Shown: positions 28,038 through 38,617 of the stretch, piece by piece | Position numbering within the stretch: the first letter of the stretch is position 1 | Layout of the letters: the number at the start of each line of letters is the position of its first letter | Source of the DNA: Corynebacterium sp. p3-SID1241 | GTDB lineage: Bacteria > Actinomycetota > Actinomycetes > Mycobacteriales > Mycobacteriaceae | DNA: 64,000 nt | Direction of reading: 5' to 3' | Assembly: GCA_025144025.1 (NCBI GenBank) | Contig: JALXWS010000014.1 | Coordinates: forward strand, 1-64,000 | The notes under the pieces: model-generated | What the model was told of the DNA's origin: nothing | What the model saw: the letters and a program-made list of their open reading frames with translations, nothing else | Databases searched by the model: none | Made by a program: the position numbers and the translations under genes

Positions 28038-29299
28038 ATGAGATGGGTTCCTTGTGCGGTAGCAGTAGGTCTTCTCGCTGTTACCAGCGCACCCGCCGCC
28101 CTAGCAGCGGAAAAGCCTGCGGTGGATTTTTTGGACCACGCTCAGATCCTAAGTAACTCGGACGAAGCTGCCATTACCACGCAAGCACGGTCCATTCCTC
28201 TTCCGGATTCTGTGCACGAGGTCATCTACGCCACGTATCCAAGTTCGGGCGAGGAGTTTTTCCATACCCTTTTCGGGATTTGGAGCGCGAGCATCCCCAG
28301 TTCATGGCTGAAAGCGGACTGCAAAAGAATGTGCTCGTCATTGCTGTTGGCTTCGAGCCTAATAGTATGGCCGTGCACTGCGGCCCCGAGGTATGCCACG
28401 ACATCAAAATTTACGATGATGGCCGCGTGGATGGCATCTTGGACCAGATGCGGCCCGCACTGACAGACAATAACTACACCGTCGGCATGATTTTGGCTAC
28501 GCGCGCCGCTGCGGATACTTCCGTGCGCCGGCACTACGGGGAGGAAGTGCCCACGTGGACCTTGTTTATTGCCGGCACTTTGGTGATCGTGGTTCTCGGC
28601 GCCGTTGGTCTCATCGTATACCTGCTGGTCAGGCGTGCGCGGCTGCGCAAGCGCTTTGACTATATAGAAGGCGCTCGCGATAGGGCCGAAGAGCTCATCG
28701 CCCGCACGGAGGCGCGGATTAACGCCCTGCATTCCCCCTTGGCGGGTGACTACCTCAAGGTGCAGTGGCGTTCATTGCTCGGCCAATATACCGATGCCCT
28801 GCCAACGATTAGGGCGCTGGAAGGCATCCAGGACTTCTCCCTGCACGCTGCGTCCGTCAAGAAGGCATATAAAGCACTCAAGCAGATAAATACCGCCGCA
28901 GCTCAGGTAGATTCCCTAGAAAGGCTCTGCTCCGGCGATACTTCGGTTCGCGCCGGCGAGGTGCAATGGCTGCTTGGCGACGCCCAAGCGGCCCTATCCC
29001 GCCAGCCCGATAATGACAGCCTGCGCCAGATTACCCAGCGCATTAATGACTTGGCGCAGGATCTTTCGCGCGAAGACTTCGATTCTGCCTTCGCGCGCCT
29101 CTTGGAGGACTACCACCACATGGTGGGCGCATTGCCGGAAAAGCTGTATCCGCAGCGCGACCGCGATACTCCCCCACTACTAGGAACCCCCGAATGGCGC
29201 CCCGGCATGGGCACGCACTACATGCCCTTTAGGTTTGCGGGCTTCTGGGTAGCCAATAATAATGTCTCCTCCCAGTTGCCCAACCCCTATCGCTTTTAA
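28038..29299 (+). pseudogene. DUF5129-type membrane protein, frameshifted
   Basis: Two frames make one gene. The first (from ATG 28038) has a signal peptide ending in ALAAEKPAVDF and a TPM-like outside domain; it goes out of frame at the T-run 28270-28273. The second frame picks up with RDLEREHPQF and continues through a membrane helix (about 28570-28640) to a coiled, soluble C-terminal part ending at TAA 29299. One extra T in the run would restore the gene. DUF5129 proteins commonly sit between glfT2 and glf; their role is unknown. It may be a true recent mutation or a sequencing error. A -10-like TATGAT at 28024-28029 lies eight bases before the ATG. Confidence 0.8.
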
Positions 29300-29883
29300 G
29301 CGTTCACCGGCTCGGTTACCGGATCGATGCCCAGCTTATTGAGCATGTAGAGCACGCGTGCTTCTAGGTCATCTGCCAACTCGCGCGCCTGCCCCACGGT
29401 TTCAGCAGAGGCAATATCCCATATCTTGATGTCTTTGCCAGCCTCGTCGCGCTCCACTTCACGGCCCAAGAAGACGATGTAGTCAGGCATCGCTACCGTA
29501 CGCACCTCATCGAGGTACTTATTCGGTGCATCACCCATGCCACGCTCATTCATGACGTGCGCAAGGTGGCCTTCTTCCTCGTTTTCTGGGTGAGCAACGG
29601 CGGTATCTACAAAGAGGGCCTCGCCGGCATACTTGCGGGTCAGCTCCGCTGCCGCTTGAGCCAGTGCACTATTCGTCCCAGCAGCAAAGCGGACGTGAAT
29701 GCGGTGGTTACCGAAGTACTCGCGCACTTCGCGCTCCACCAAAAGCGGCACAAATTCATCAAGCTCGGCCTTTTGGGTGTGCTTGGCAATTACCTCATCG
29801 AGCTTGGCGTCGATCTCTGCGGACGTGTACTCATGGCCGTAGTTCTCGTGCAAATCCTGGCGCAGGGTTTCAAACTGGTTCAT
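29296..29883 (-). CDS. Three-helix-bundle protein with a Cys-less LMW-phosphatase/arsenate-reductase-like domain
   Basis: A 195-residue protein. Residues 1-60 match the three-helix dimerisation domain found before actinobacterial arsenate reductases and phosphatases, ending in FVPLLVEREVREYF. The next segment aligns with the P-loop start of these enzymes, but the usual Cys-x-x-Asn-x-x-Arg-Ser is replaced by FAAGTNSALAQAAAE: the catalytic Cys and Arg are gone, the Asn-Ser remains. It is therefore probably not an enzyme. AAAGGGG precedes the ATG at 29883. Its stop overlaps that of the convergent DUF5129 gene by four bases. Confidence 0.7.
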   Translation of the reverse strand: MNQFETLRQDLHENYGHEYTSAEIDAKLDEVIAKHTQKAELDEFVPLLVEREVREYFGNHRIHVRFAAGTNSALAQAAAELTRKYAGEALFVDTAVAHPENEEEGHLAHVMNERGMGDAPNKYLDEVRTVAMPDYIVFLGREVERDEAGKDIKIWDIASAETVGQARELADDLEARVLYMLNKLGIDPVTEPVNA

Positions 29884-29948
29884 TGTTATCCCCTTTCTCG
29901 GATTGTTTTCCCGTTTGCCATTTGTTAACTTACAGTTAACTTTAGTGG

Positions 29949-30149
29949 TTAACGGTGGGTTAAGTCAAACGTTTGGGGATAACCCAGTAGTTTTCCACGC
30001 CAAAAATGCGGAAAGGCCCGCCGGGTGTTCCGGCAGGCCTTCTTGGACTGTTCCTTCTTTTTATCGGGAATGCGCGATGCGCGGCTGCGCAATTTCAGAT
30101 GCTCTTGCAGCCGCTCCGGCGACATCTTCCACATACGTCGGTCAGCCAT
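29949..30149 (-). CDS. Small basic protein downstream of glf
   Basis: A 66-codon frame starting at ATG 30149 with an unusually complete binding site, AAAGGAGGTGA. The product is highly basic (about a third Arg, Lys and His), beginning MADRRMWKMSPERLQEHLK. A terminator-like hairpin (30013-30041) lies inside the last third of the frame, so the tail may be poorly transcribed or the gene may have lost an earlier stop. The first 40 codons look the most protein-like. Function unknown; RNA or DNA binding is only a guess from charge. Confidence 0.6.
   Translation of the reverse strand: MADRRMWKMSPERLQEHLKLRSRASRIPDKKKEQSKKACRNTRRAFPHFWRGKLLGYPQTFDLTHR
30013..30041 (-). terminator. Terminator-like hairpin inside the small basic gene
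   Basis: Arms AAGGCC-GCCGG type with one mismatch (30013-30024 and 30030-30041), followed on the minus strand by CCGCATTTTTGG. It fits an intrinsic terminator for the glf transcript, yet it overlaps the 3' part of the 66-codon frame. Confidence 0.65.
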
Positions 30150-30153
30150 GCCG

Positions 30154-30176
30154 TCACCTCCTTTCCTCAGAGGTGA
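30154..30176 (-). promoter_or_regulatory. Hairpin that hides a Shine-Dalgarno sequence
   Basis: Perfect 7-bp arms TCACCTC and GAGGTGA (30154-30160 and 30170-30176) with a 9-base loop. On the transcript, the 3' arm contains GGAGGTGA, the binding site of the small basic gene, so folding would block its translation. It sits between the glf stop and the next start, with no T-run. Confidence 0.6.
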
Positions 30177-30189
30177 TCAAGCATAGCCC

Positions 30190-31446
<1,257 letters not shown>

Positions 31447-31532
31447 TCACAAAAGCCTCAAACGTACCATCACTATCAGCTCTTAACTTTTGGCAACCTC
31501 TTTTACAGCTGCACAACCCTAGGGAGATAACA

Positions 31533-33431
31533 GTGCAACAACGACGTCGACTAGTACCCACCAGGTCAAAGTGGTCCACCCCCGTCATCGCGGCGGTCAC
31601 CTCCGTCGCACTCGCCGTGACGGCCGCATTTGGCGGGCAGCAAGTTCTCAAAACCCAAGATTCCGGCAACAGCGGCCCTATCGAGGTAAAGAACGCCTCC
31701 GCCAGCTTTAGCGACGGCGAATCCATCGTCGTTGACGATCCGGCCGTTGCTGCACAAGGCGATGGCGAAGGCCGTCGCGCGGTTAAACAATTCCACCGCG
31801 ACGAACCCTTCAACATGTTCGCCGTCACCTGGGAGGGCAAGCGAGATATCAACTCCTTCGTGCGCTCCAAGCAGCAGGACGGTTCTTGGAGCGAGTGGCT
31901 GTCCATGGACGCGATGAACTACTCCGAGGGCAAAAACGGCACCGAGCTCATCTTCGTGGGCGATACCAATGATGTTCAGGTCTCGATGGCCAACGTCGAT
32001 CTTGTCACTGGTTCCAACCTGGACAAGAAGCAGGACTCCCTCCTGGACAAGGCCGCTAAGGGCGCTGATGCCAACCGCCCAGCGCCGCTTGCGTATAACG
32101 TCGGCGATATCTCCCCTGTAGCCGATGAGCGCACCCAGGTTGCGGATCTCGACGCCGTGTTTATCGATGGCAATGCCCAAGAAGGCGAAGCTATCGAACC
32201 CACCGCGGAAACCGCGGGTATGCCCAAGGTTGTCTCCCGCGCCGGATGGGGTGCGGACGAATCCAAGCGCTGCCAGCAGCCGACGTACGACGATGGCATT
32301 AAGGCCATGACCTTGCACCACACCGCAGGCACCAATAGCTACACCCGTGCACAGGCGGCGGCACAGGTTCGCGGCGCCTACGAGTACCACGCGCAAACCC
32401 TAGGCTGGTGCGATATCGGATATAACGTGCTCGTAGATAAGTTCGGCACGATTTACGAGGGCCGCTACGGCGGCTTGGACAAGGCCGTCCAGGGTGCCCA
32501 CGTGGGTGGCTTCAACTCCAATAACTGGGGTATTTCCATGATTGGCAACTATGAGACAGCGGAGCCGTCTCGTGAGATGCTCAACTCCGTCGCTGAGATT
32601 GCCGGCTGGAAGGCTGCTATCTCCGGCATCGATCCGATGGGCAAGGCTAGCTTGTACTCCGGCGGCTTCTACGGCTCCAAGTTCCCAACAGGAACCATGG
32701 CCCCCGTGCCGGCCTTCGCGGGCCACAATGATTTCCACAACACGGCGTGCCCCGGTCAGTACACCATGCGCCACTGGGATGAAATCCGTAAGAACACCAA
32801 GCGAAAGGCGGATTCCATCAAGTCCGGCAAAGATAGCACGGATCTGCACTGGCAAAAGCCTCCCAAGCCCAATGCCCCCAAAACCCCGCAACAGGTGGGC
32901 GACGAGATTACCTCCTCGCTAGGCGATGTTGAGGTACCGGTCTCCACCATCTCGGCCCTTGCCGGCATCGCGGCCGCAGTCTTTGGCGTCCTCATTGCCA
33001 ACGATCGCCTGCAGAAGCCAGACACCGATAAGAAGGTGGCGGGCAACCTTACCACCGGCGATATCCCAGAGATTGTCAATAAGGTCGTACAGGTTTCGGA
33101 TAACGAAGGACTCAAGGAATCTTGGACCTCCGTCCTCAATGCTGTCAGCCCCGTCTTGGGCTTGGCCGTGGGCGGCCCAGACACCACCGATGGCGGAAAG
33201 ATCCTTTACCAGCTCTTCCAAAATGGCGTGGTGCTTTCCTCCAAGGAGTCTGGCACCAAGGCGCTTACGGGTGAGATTGCCAAGAAATGGTCCGAGGGCG
33301 ATAATGCCTCCAAGCTGGGACTTCCCACCTCCAATGAGGAAAAGAATGGCAAGGACATCCGCGTCAAGTTCCAAGGCGGCGAGATTGTCTACAATACCGA
33401 AACGGAAAAGGTAGACGTCTTTACCGACTAG
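31533..33431 (+). CDS. Secreted PGRP-type N-acetylmuramoyl-L-alanine amidase with LGFP-like tail
   Basis: Rv3811-like cell-wall amidase. Starting at GTG 31533 (AGGGAG upstream) it has 632 residues: a basic N-terminus and membrane or signal segment, a Pro/Asp-rich region, the amidase_2/PGRP domain (SRAGWGADESKRC, LHHTAGTNSYTRAQ, GYNVLVDKFGTIYEGRYGG, and AGHNDFHNTACPG), then a linker, another hydrophobic segment and a C-terminal LGFP-like repeat (ASKLGLPTSNEE). The His residues of LHHTAG and GHNDFHNTACPG plus Cys form the zinc site. Upstream in-frame ATG at 31410 would lie in the glf promoter and is rejected. Confidence 0.9.
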   Translation: MQQRRRLVPTRSKWSTPVIAAVTSVALAVTAAFGGQQVLKTQDSGNSGPIEVKNASASFSDGESIVVDDPAVAAQGDGEGRRAVKQFHRDEPFNMFAVTWEGKRDINSFVRSKQQDGSWSEWLSMDAMNYSEGKNGTELIFVGDTNDVQVSMANVDLVTGSNLDKKQDSLLDKAAKGADANRPAPLAYNVGDISPVADERTQVADLDAVFIDGNAQEGEAIEPTAETAGMPKVVSRAGWGADESKRCQQPTYDDGIKAMTLHHTAGTNSYTRAQAAAQVRGAYEYHAQTLGWCDIGYNVLVDKFGTIYEGRYGGLDKAVQGAHVGGFNSNNWGISMIGNYETAEPSREMLNSVAEIAGWKAAISGIDPMGKASLYSGGFYGSKFPTGTMAPVPAFAGHNDFHNTACPGQYTMRHWDEIRKNTKRKADSIKSGKDSTDLHWQKPPKPNAPKTPQQVGDEITSSLGDVEVPVSTISALAGIAAAVFGVLIANDRLQKPDTDKKVAGNLTTGDIPEIVNKVVQVSDNEGLKESWTSVLNAVSPVLGLAVGGPDTTDGGKILYQLFQNGVVLSSKESGTKALTGEIAKKWSEGDNASKLGLPTSNEEKNGKDIRVKFQGGEIVYNTETEKVDVFTD

Positions 33432-34258
33432 AACCAGCGCTCCAGCACCTTAGCAACGCCCGCCTGGTGGTTAGCAACGGTGACCGCATCCGCGGCCGCC
33501 TTAACCTCCGGGTGGGCGTTTTCCATTGCCACACCGCAACCAGCCCAACGCAGCATCTCAATATCGTTAGGCATGTCCCCAAAGGCGATCGTCTCCTGCT
33601 GGGCGACGCCGGTGTGTGCAGCCAGCCATTCCACCCCACGGCGTTTGGTCACATTGGGCGCGGCGACCTCCAAAATTCCCTCTTTCATGGAATATGTCAG
33701 GTGCGCGAGCTCCGGATCGATATGCGGCGCGATGCGGTCATAAAGCTCTGTGGCGGAGTAATCAGTGTTGCGAATGAGAAACTTCACCGCCGGCTGCCCC
33801 ACAAGCTCGCCCATGCTGACCACGCCGAATCCCTCGAAGAGGGCGTTTTCGGAGTAGTGGCGCTCGACGACGAAAAGCTCCTCGACGGCGTCGGCAAGCG
33901 AGCCTCCCGCGCGCTCCGCGCCGAAGCCCACGGTGCCCAACACGGTCTGAGCCACATCCACTACCTCGGCCAAGGCCTCTGGGGAAAGCTCGTGGGCAGA
34001 CATCACGCGGTCCTCCGCGGAGTCATACAACACAGCACCATTCGAGGTCACGCATACCGGCCGGATGGAAAGCTGGTCCAGCACGGGCGCTATCCACCGG
34101 AACGGTCGGCCGGTGGAAAGCGCAAAGTAGGCACCCTGCTGGACCGCCCGCGCCACGGTGTCACGGTTGCGACGCGGGACGCGATGATTGCGGTCCAGCA
34201 GGGTGCCATCAATATCGCTCGCAATGAGGCGAGGCGCGCGGGCTGGGAAATTTTCCAT
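33428..34258 (-). CDS. HAD-superfamily phosphatase, Cof type
   Basis: A 276-residue haloacid-dehalogenase hydrolase: motif I ASDIDGTLLDRNH (nucleophile Asp15), motif II STGRP, a C2 cap, and motif III/IV GDMPNDIEML. Cof-type enzymes remove phosphate from sugar phosphates and related small molecules; substrate unknown here. The stop overlaps the PGRP stop by four bases (CTAG), and glpK follows 21 bases upstream on the same strand, so it may be read from the glp transcript. Confidence 0.9.
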   Translation of the reverse strand: MENFPARAPRLIASDIDGTLLDRNHRVPRRNRDTVARAVQQGAYFALSTGRPFRWIAPVLDQLSIRPVCVTSNGAVLYDSAEDRVMSAHELSPEALAEVVDVAQTVLGTVGFGAERAGGSLADAVEELFVVERHYSENALFEGFGVVSMGELVGQPAVKFLIRNTDYSATELYDRIAPHIDPELAHLTYSMKEGILEVAAPNVTKRRGVEWLAAHTGVAQQETIAFGDMPNDIEMLRWAGCGVAMENAHPEVKAAADAVTVANHQAGVAKVLERWF

Positions 34259-34279
34259 ACCCGTGAGTTTACGTCAGGG

Positions 34280-35827
34280 CTAGAAGCTCAGGTCCTCGTC
34301 CTCGTTATCCTCCCATTCCAGGGAACGCTTAATAGCGCGCTTCCAGTCGCGGTAGAGGGCCTCCACCTCTTCCTCCTCGCGCTTCGGCTTATATACCTTC
34401 ATGTCTCCTGCTTGGCTGCCCAAGACGCTCAGGTCTTCCCAGAAGCCATGGTCCAAGCCTGCGGCGAAGGCCGCACCGGTGGCGGTAGTCTCAATATTCT
34501 TCGGCCGGTGCACTTCCACTCCGAGGATGTCTGCCTGGAACTGCATCAATAGTTCATTCATGGTCATTCCGCCATCCACGCGCAGCTCGGTGATCTCTAC
34601 ACCGGAATCTGCAACCATGGCATCGGCGACGTCACGGGTCTGGTACGCGGTGGACTCAAGCACGGCACGGGCCAAGTGCTTGCGGTTAGCAAAGCGGGTG
34701 AGGCCTACGATGACACCGCGCGCATCTGCGCGCCAGTACGGGGCGAAGAGACCGGAGAAGGCCGGCACGATGTAAACGCCGCCGTTGTCCTTAACCTCAC
34801 GCGCAAGGTTCTCGATAGACGCGGAGTTCGGAATGATCTGCAGATTATCTCGCAGCCACTGCACCAAGGAACCGCCCATGGACACGGAGCCTTCCAAGGC
34901 ATAAACGGGACGCTCGCCCTCGCGTTGGAAACACACGGTGGTCAAGAGCCCGTTTTCGGAGAACTTCGGGGTGGTACCAGTGTTCAGTAGGAGGAACAAG
35001 CCGGTGCCGTAAGTATTCTTTGCGGAACCCGCGCGGAAGCAACCTTGGCCGAACATGGCAGCCTGCTGGTCACCGAGAATGGCGCGGATAGGCACGCCGG
35101 AGAGCGAACCGCGTTCGCGTACGGTGCGGAAATCACCCAAAGATGGGCGGATCTCCGGAAGCATGGACATCGGGATGCCCATTTCCTTGCACAGTTCCTC
35201 ATCCCACTCCAGCTTTTCGATGTCCATGAGCAGCGTGCGGGAGGCATTGGTGACGTCAGTAACGTGCAGGGCCTCACGGCCGGCATCGCCCTCCGCGCCG
35301 CCAGTAAGGTTCCACAACAACCAAGTATCGATGGTGCCAAAGAGCAGCTCGCCGGCCTCGGCACGTTCGCGTGCGCCCTCGACGTTATCGAGGATCCACT
35401 TCACCTTCGGACCAGCCGGGTAGGAGTTAATGATTAGACCGGTGCGGCGACGCCACTTTTCCGGGCCTTCCTCTCCCGAAAGCTCTTTGCAGATAGCGGT
35501 GGTGCGGGTATCTTGCCAAACAATGGCGTTGTAGACCGGTTTACCGGTGTTTTTATCCCACACCACGGTGGTTTCCCGCTGGTTGGTAATGCCCACGGAG
35601 TCAATATCCTCCACGGTGATATCACCATTGGCAAGGGCCTCACCGACGGCGCGGCGGGTATTGCTCCAGATTTCTTCCGGATCGTGTTCTACCCAGCCCT
35701 TTTCCGGGAAAATCTGCTCGTGCTCGAGCTGGCCAACGGCAGCCTGCTCGCCATTGTGATCAAAGATGATGCAGCGCGTCGACGTGGTTCCCTGGTCGAT
35801 CGCGGCAACGTATTTCTTAGTTGTCAT
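34280..35827 (-). CDS. glpK: Glycerol kinase
   Basis: Phosphorylates glycerol to glycerol 3-phosphate. The 515 residues contain the FGGY kinase signs: [15 protein letters not shown] at the start, GITNQRET, the substrate region VWQDTRT, and [20 protein letters not shown] late. ATG at 35827 has AGGAGA upstream. It is the last gene of glpD-glpF-glpK, which together take up glycerol, phosphorylate it and oxidise it to dihydroxyacetone phosphate. Confidence 0.97.
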   Translation of the reverse strand: MTTKKYVAAIDQGTTSTRCIIFDHNGEQAAVGQLEHEQIFPEKGWVEHDPEEIWSNTRRAVGEALANGDITVEDIDSVGITNQRETTVVWDKNTGKPVYNAIVWQDTRTTAICKELSGEEGPEKWRRRTGLIINSYPAGPKVKWILDNVEGARERAEAGELLFGTIDTWLLWNLTGGAEGDAGREALHVTDVTNASRTLLMDIEKLEWDEELCKEMGIPMSMLPEIRPSLGDFRTVRERGSLSGVPIRAILGDQQAAMFGQGCFRAGSAKNTYGTGLFLLLNTGTTPKFSENGLLTTVCFQREGERPVYALEGSVSMGGSLVQWLRDNLQIIPNSASIENLAREVKDNGGVYIVPAFSGLFAPYWRADARGVIVGLTRFANRKHLARAVLESTAYQTRDVADAMVADSGVEITELRVDGGMTMNELLMQFQADILGVEVHRPKNIETTATGAAFAAGLDHGFWEDLSVLGSQAGDMKVYKPKREEEEVEALYRDWKRAIKRSLEWEDNEDEDLSF

Positions 35828-35855
35828 GTGTGTAGTCTCCTGTACGAAGGTGGAA

Positions 35856-36593
35856 TTAAAGCGCAACAGACAGCAGGCCAACGGCTACCGCCGAGGCCAG
35901 CGGAGCCACGATAGGAACCCAGGCATAACCCCAGTTCGCGCTGCCCTTGTCCTGGATGGGAAGGATGAAGGCATAAGCAATGCGCGGGCCCAGATCGCGA
36001 ACCGGATTGATGGCATATCCTGTGGGAGTGCCGAGGGACAAACCAACGGCCACCACGACGAAAGCAACAGCGAAATAGCTCATCGGACCAAGCTCGCCCC
36101 CAGTGGGACCAAAGGCGATGAACATCAACAGCACGCTGGTAGCGAGGAACTCGGTCACCGCATTCCAACCGTTCTTGGGATGTGCTGGCTTGGTAAAGAA
36201 GATGCCATTCGTGTTCTTGTTGGCGCCGGTGACATTACCGGCGTCATCGTAATTATTGGCGTCGAAAAGCTGCTTGAAGGCAGCCCATGCCAGGATGGCA
36301 CCAAGGATGGCACCAAGGATTTGTCCCAGGCAGTAATACGGCACCAGGGACCACTCGAGCGAGCCATTGACGGCCAACATTACGGTGACGGCGGGGTTGA
36401 GGTGCCCGCCAGTGGGATCGGCTACGCTCGCACCAACGAAGACACCCATACCCCAACCCAGGGCGATAACGACCCAGTCGGAGCCGCGTGCACCAGAGGT
36501 GCGCAGGTTTACCAGCGCACATACGCCGTTACCTAGAAGGAGCAGCAAGGCGGTGCCGATAAACTCCCACAGGAATGCATCAAATCCGGTCAT
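35856..36593 (-). CDS. glpF: Glycerol uptake facilitator (aquaglyceroporin)
   Basis: A 245-residue MIP-family channel with six membrane helices. The first pore loop is canonical ([10 protein letters not shown]), the second reads [14 protein letters not shown]: the family's second Asn-Pro-Ala is Asn-Pro-Val, while the selectivity Arg and the Asp typical of glycerol channels are kept. The gene sits three bases after glpD and 28 before glpK, so glycerol transport is the obvious role. Confidence 0.93.
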   Translation of the reverse strand: MTGFDAFLWEFIGTALLLLLGNGVCALVNLRTSGARGSDWVVIALGWGMGVFVGASVADPTGGHLNPAVTVMLAVNGSLEWSLVPYYCLGQILGAILGAILAWAAFKQLFDANNYDDAGNVTGANKNTNGIFFTKPAHPKNGWNAVTEFLATSVLLMFIAFGPTGGELGPMSYFAVAFVVVAVGLSLGTPTGYAINPVRDLGPRIAYAFILPIQDKGSANWGYAWVPIVAPLASAVAVGLLSVAL

Positions 36594-36596
36594 AAC

Positions 36597-38321
36597 TTAT
36601 ACCTCGTTTTGGGTGGGTCGGGCAGATCCTGCGCGGACCAAGATGTCATTGGCCTCGCGGTCAGTTACCGCAGCTTCTGCTTCAAGTTCGGCCTGGGTAT
36701 GAGCCTTGAATTGGGATACCTCGCGCTCCTTTTCGGCGTCGCTCCAGCCGAGCAGCGGCGCCACGAAATCAGCAACACCCGGGGCAGCGTTTACGCCGCG
36801 GTCTCCGAACTCGATGGCAATGCGTAAGCGGCGGGACAGGATGTCCTCCAAATGCAGCGCGCCCTCGTGGGTAACGGCGTAACGCACCTCGGCCCACAGG
36901 TAAGACTCGGCACCTGGCACGGGTTCCAGCAGGGAGGCGTCCTCGGCGGCTGGGGCCAGGACCTCGCCCAGCAAGGAGCCATAGCGTCCTAGCAGATGCT
37001 CGATGAACTTTTCGCTCAGGTTATAGCGGCGGGCGAGGGACGGAACCTGGTTAGCCAGGGCGTGGTAGCCGGCAGCACCCAAAATTGGGGTCTGCTCGGT
37101 AATGGACTCTGGGACCTTGGTGCCGAGTTCCTTCACAGCAAGGTCGACGGCATCCTTACCAATGACGCGGTAGGTGGTGTACTTGCCGCCGGCAACGGAA
37201 ACCATGCCTGGGGCCACGCGTGCGACGGCGTGGTTGCGAGAAAGGTTTGTGGTGGAATCAGACTTGCCAGAAAGCAGTGGGCGCAGGCCGGAGTAGACAC
37301 CCACGATGTCATCGCGGGTGATCTGGCGGCGTACGCGCTGGTTTACCTGGTCCAGAATGTAGTCAATATCGGACTTGGTCGGCGCCGGATCCGGCAAGGA
37401 CAGACCCTTTTCCCAATCGGTATCGGTGGTACCGATGATCCAGTACTCGCCCCAAGGGATGACGAAGAGGACGGACTTCTCGGTCACGAAGCACAGCGCT
37501 GCATCCGCATCGAGGGCATCTTTTGGCACGACGATGTGCACGCCCTTGGAGGCGTGCACGGTGAATTTTCCTTCCACGCCGGCCATCTCTTGGATCTTGT
37601 CATTCCATACGCCGGTGGCATTGATGAAGACCTTGCCGCGCACGGTGGTTTCGCGGCCGGTGGCAGTATCGCGGACATGTGCACCGACGATGCGCCCGCC
37701 GCGGTCCTTGTCAAAGCCAATGACCTCGGTATTAGTGCGAACATCAGCGCCGTACTCGGCGGCGGTGCGCAGGACCGTCATGGTGTGGCGGGCATCATCC
37801 ACCAGGGTGTCGTAATAGCGCACGCCGCCCACGATGGCGTCGTCCTTCAGCCCCGGGGTTACCTTCAGCACTCCCTTGCGGGTCAGGTGCTTTTGCATTG
37901 GCACGCTCTTGGAGCCACCCATGAGGTCATAAAGGGTAAAGCCACCGAACATCATGACGCGCTCCCACACGTGATGGGTAAGCGGGAAGATGAACCTCAA
38001 CGGTTTAACCAAGTGAGGCGCCAGGGTGGACATGTTGAGCTCACGCTCCTTGAGGGATTCTGCCACAAGGCGGAAGTCAAACATGGCTAGGTAGCGCAGG
38101 CCACCGTGGAACATCTTGGAAGAACGGGAAGAGGTGCCTGCGGCGAAGTCGCTAGCTTCAATGACGGCGGTCTTCAGACCGCGGGTAGCGGCATCCGCTG
38201 CCGCACCGGCACCCACGGATCCTCCACCGATGATGACCACGTCATAGTCTTCATCGGTGTACCTGTTCCATAGATTTTCAAAGTATTCAGGGTTAAAGGA
38301 TTGGTTGCTTTGCTGGGTCAT
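36597..38321 (-). CDS. glpD: Aerobic glycerol-3-phosphate dehydrogenase
   Basis: FAD enzyme at the inner membrane face that oxidises glycerol 3-phosphate to dihydroxyacetone phosphate and feeds electrons to quinone. The 574 residues include the FAD loop VVIIGGGSVGAGAAADAATR, GTSSRSSKMFHGGLRYL, and the late VAGGKYTTYRVIGKDA of the GlpD family. ATG at 38321 (MTQQSNQS) is chosen, although AAGGAG is 12 bases away; two other in-frame ATGs upstream have no better site. First gene of the glp operon. Confidence 0.95.
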   Translation of the reverse strand: MTQQSNQSFNPEYFENLWNRYTDEDYDVVIIGGGSVGAGAAADAATRGLKTAVIEASDFAAGTSSRSSKMFHGGLRYLAMFDFRLVAESLKERELNMSTLAPHLVKPLRFIFPLTHHVWERVMMFGGFTLYDLMGGSKSVPMQKHLTRKGVLKVTPGLKDDAIVGGVRYYDTLVDDARHTMTVLRTAAEYGADVRTNTEVIGFDKDRGGRIVGAHVRDTATGRETTVRGKVFINATGVWNDKIQEMAGVEGKFTVHASKGVHIVVPKDALDADAALCFVTEKSVLFVIPWGEYWIIGTTDTDWEKGLSLPDPAPTKSDIDYILDQVNQRVRRQITRDDIVGVYSGLRPLLSGKSDSTTNLSRNHAVARVAPGMVSVAGGKYTTYRVIGKDAVDLAVKELGTKVPESITEQTPILGAAGYHALANQVPSLARRYNLSEKFIEHLLGRYGSLLGEVLAPAAEDASLLEPVPGAESYLWAEVRYAVTHEGALHLEDILSRRLRIAIEFGDRGVNAAPGVADFVAPLLGWSDAEKEREVSQFKAHTQAELEAEAAVTDREANDILVRAGSARPTQNEV

Positions 38322-38577
38322 TACTGACCGCATCTCCTTCCTTGGTGCTTGCATGTGCCTGCGCCATTAATCCATGAATGAGATGGCATAAGCACAGCTA
38401 AAAGCGATGAATTGTGGTTTCGGCGGAAAGTATCACACCGCGGCTGCAGAGACTTTATCTCCTGAAATCTATGTTAGGAGTCACGGACGCGAGTTACACA
38501 TGTGGTTACTCACACGTAAGTTTCAGGCCCGTTAGCAGTCAGTTTTCTTAAAATACTTAGACATTCAAAAAGAAAAA
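38322..38577. promoter_or_regulatory. Control region upstream of glpD
   Basis: About 250 bases without a gene. On the minus strand TGTGATACT (revcomp of 38429-38437) looks like an extended -10 for the glp operon, roughly 110 bases before the ATG. An incomplete GlxR-like palindrome TGTG-N6-CACA lies at 38501-38514; its spacing is two bases short of the known consensus. Confidence 0.35.
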
Positions 38578-38595
38578 CACCCCCTCGCGGGGGTG
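38578..38595 (-). terminator. Terminator after the acyltransferase
   Basis: Perfect 7-bp stem CACCCCC/GGGGGTG with TCGC loop and, on the minus strand, TTTTTCTTTTT after it, 22 bases past the acyltransferase stop. A classic intrinsic terminator. Confidence 0.92.
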
Positions 38596-38617
38596 AAAAG
38601 CGGACGGAAATTCTTCG

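Noticed and set aside
28266..28276. Programmed -1 frameshift in the DUF5129 gene
   Set aside because: The zero-frame codons are ACC CTT TTC, which do not make a slippery heptamer; a simple indel explains it better.
38501..38514. GlxR site upstream of glpD
   Set aside because: TGTG and CACA are six bases apart, not eight as in the GlxR consensus.
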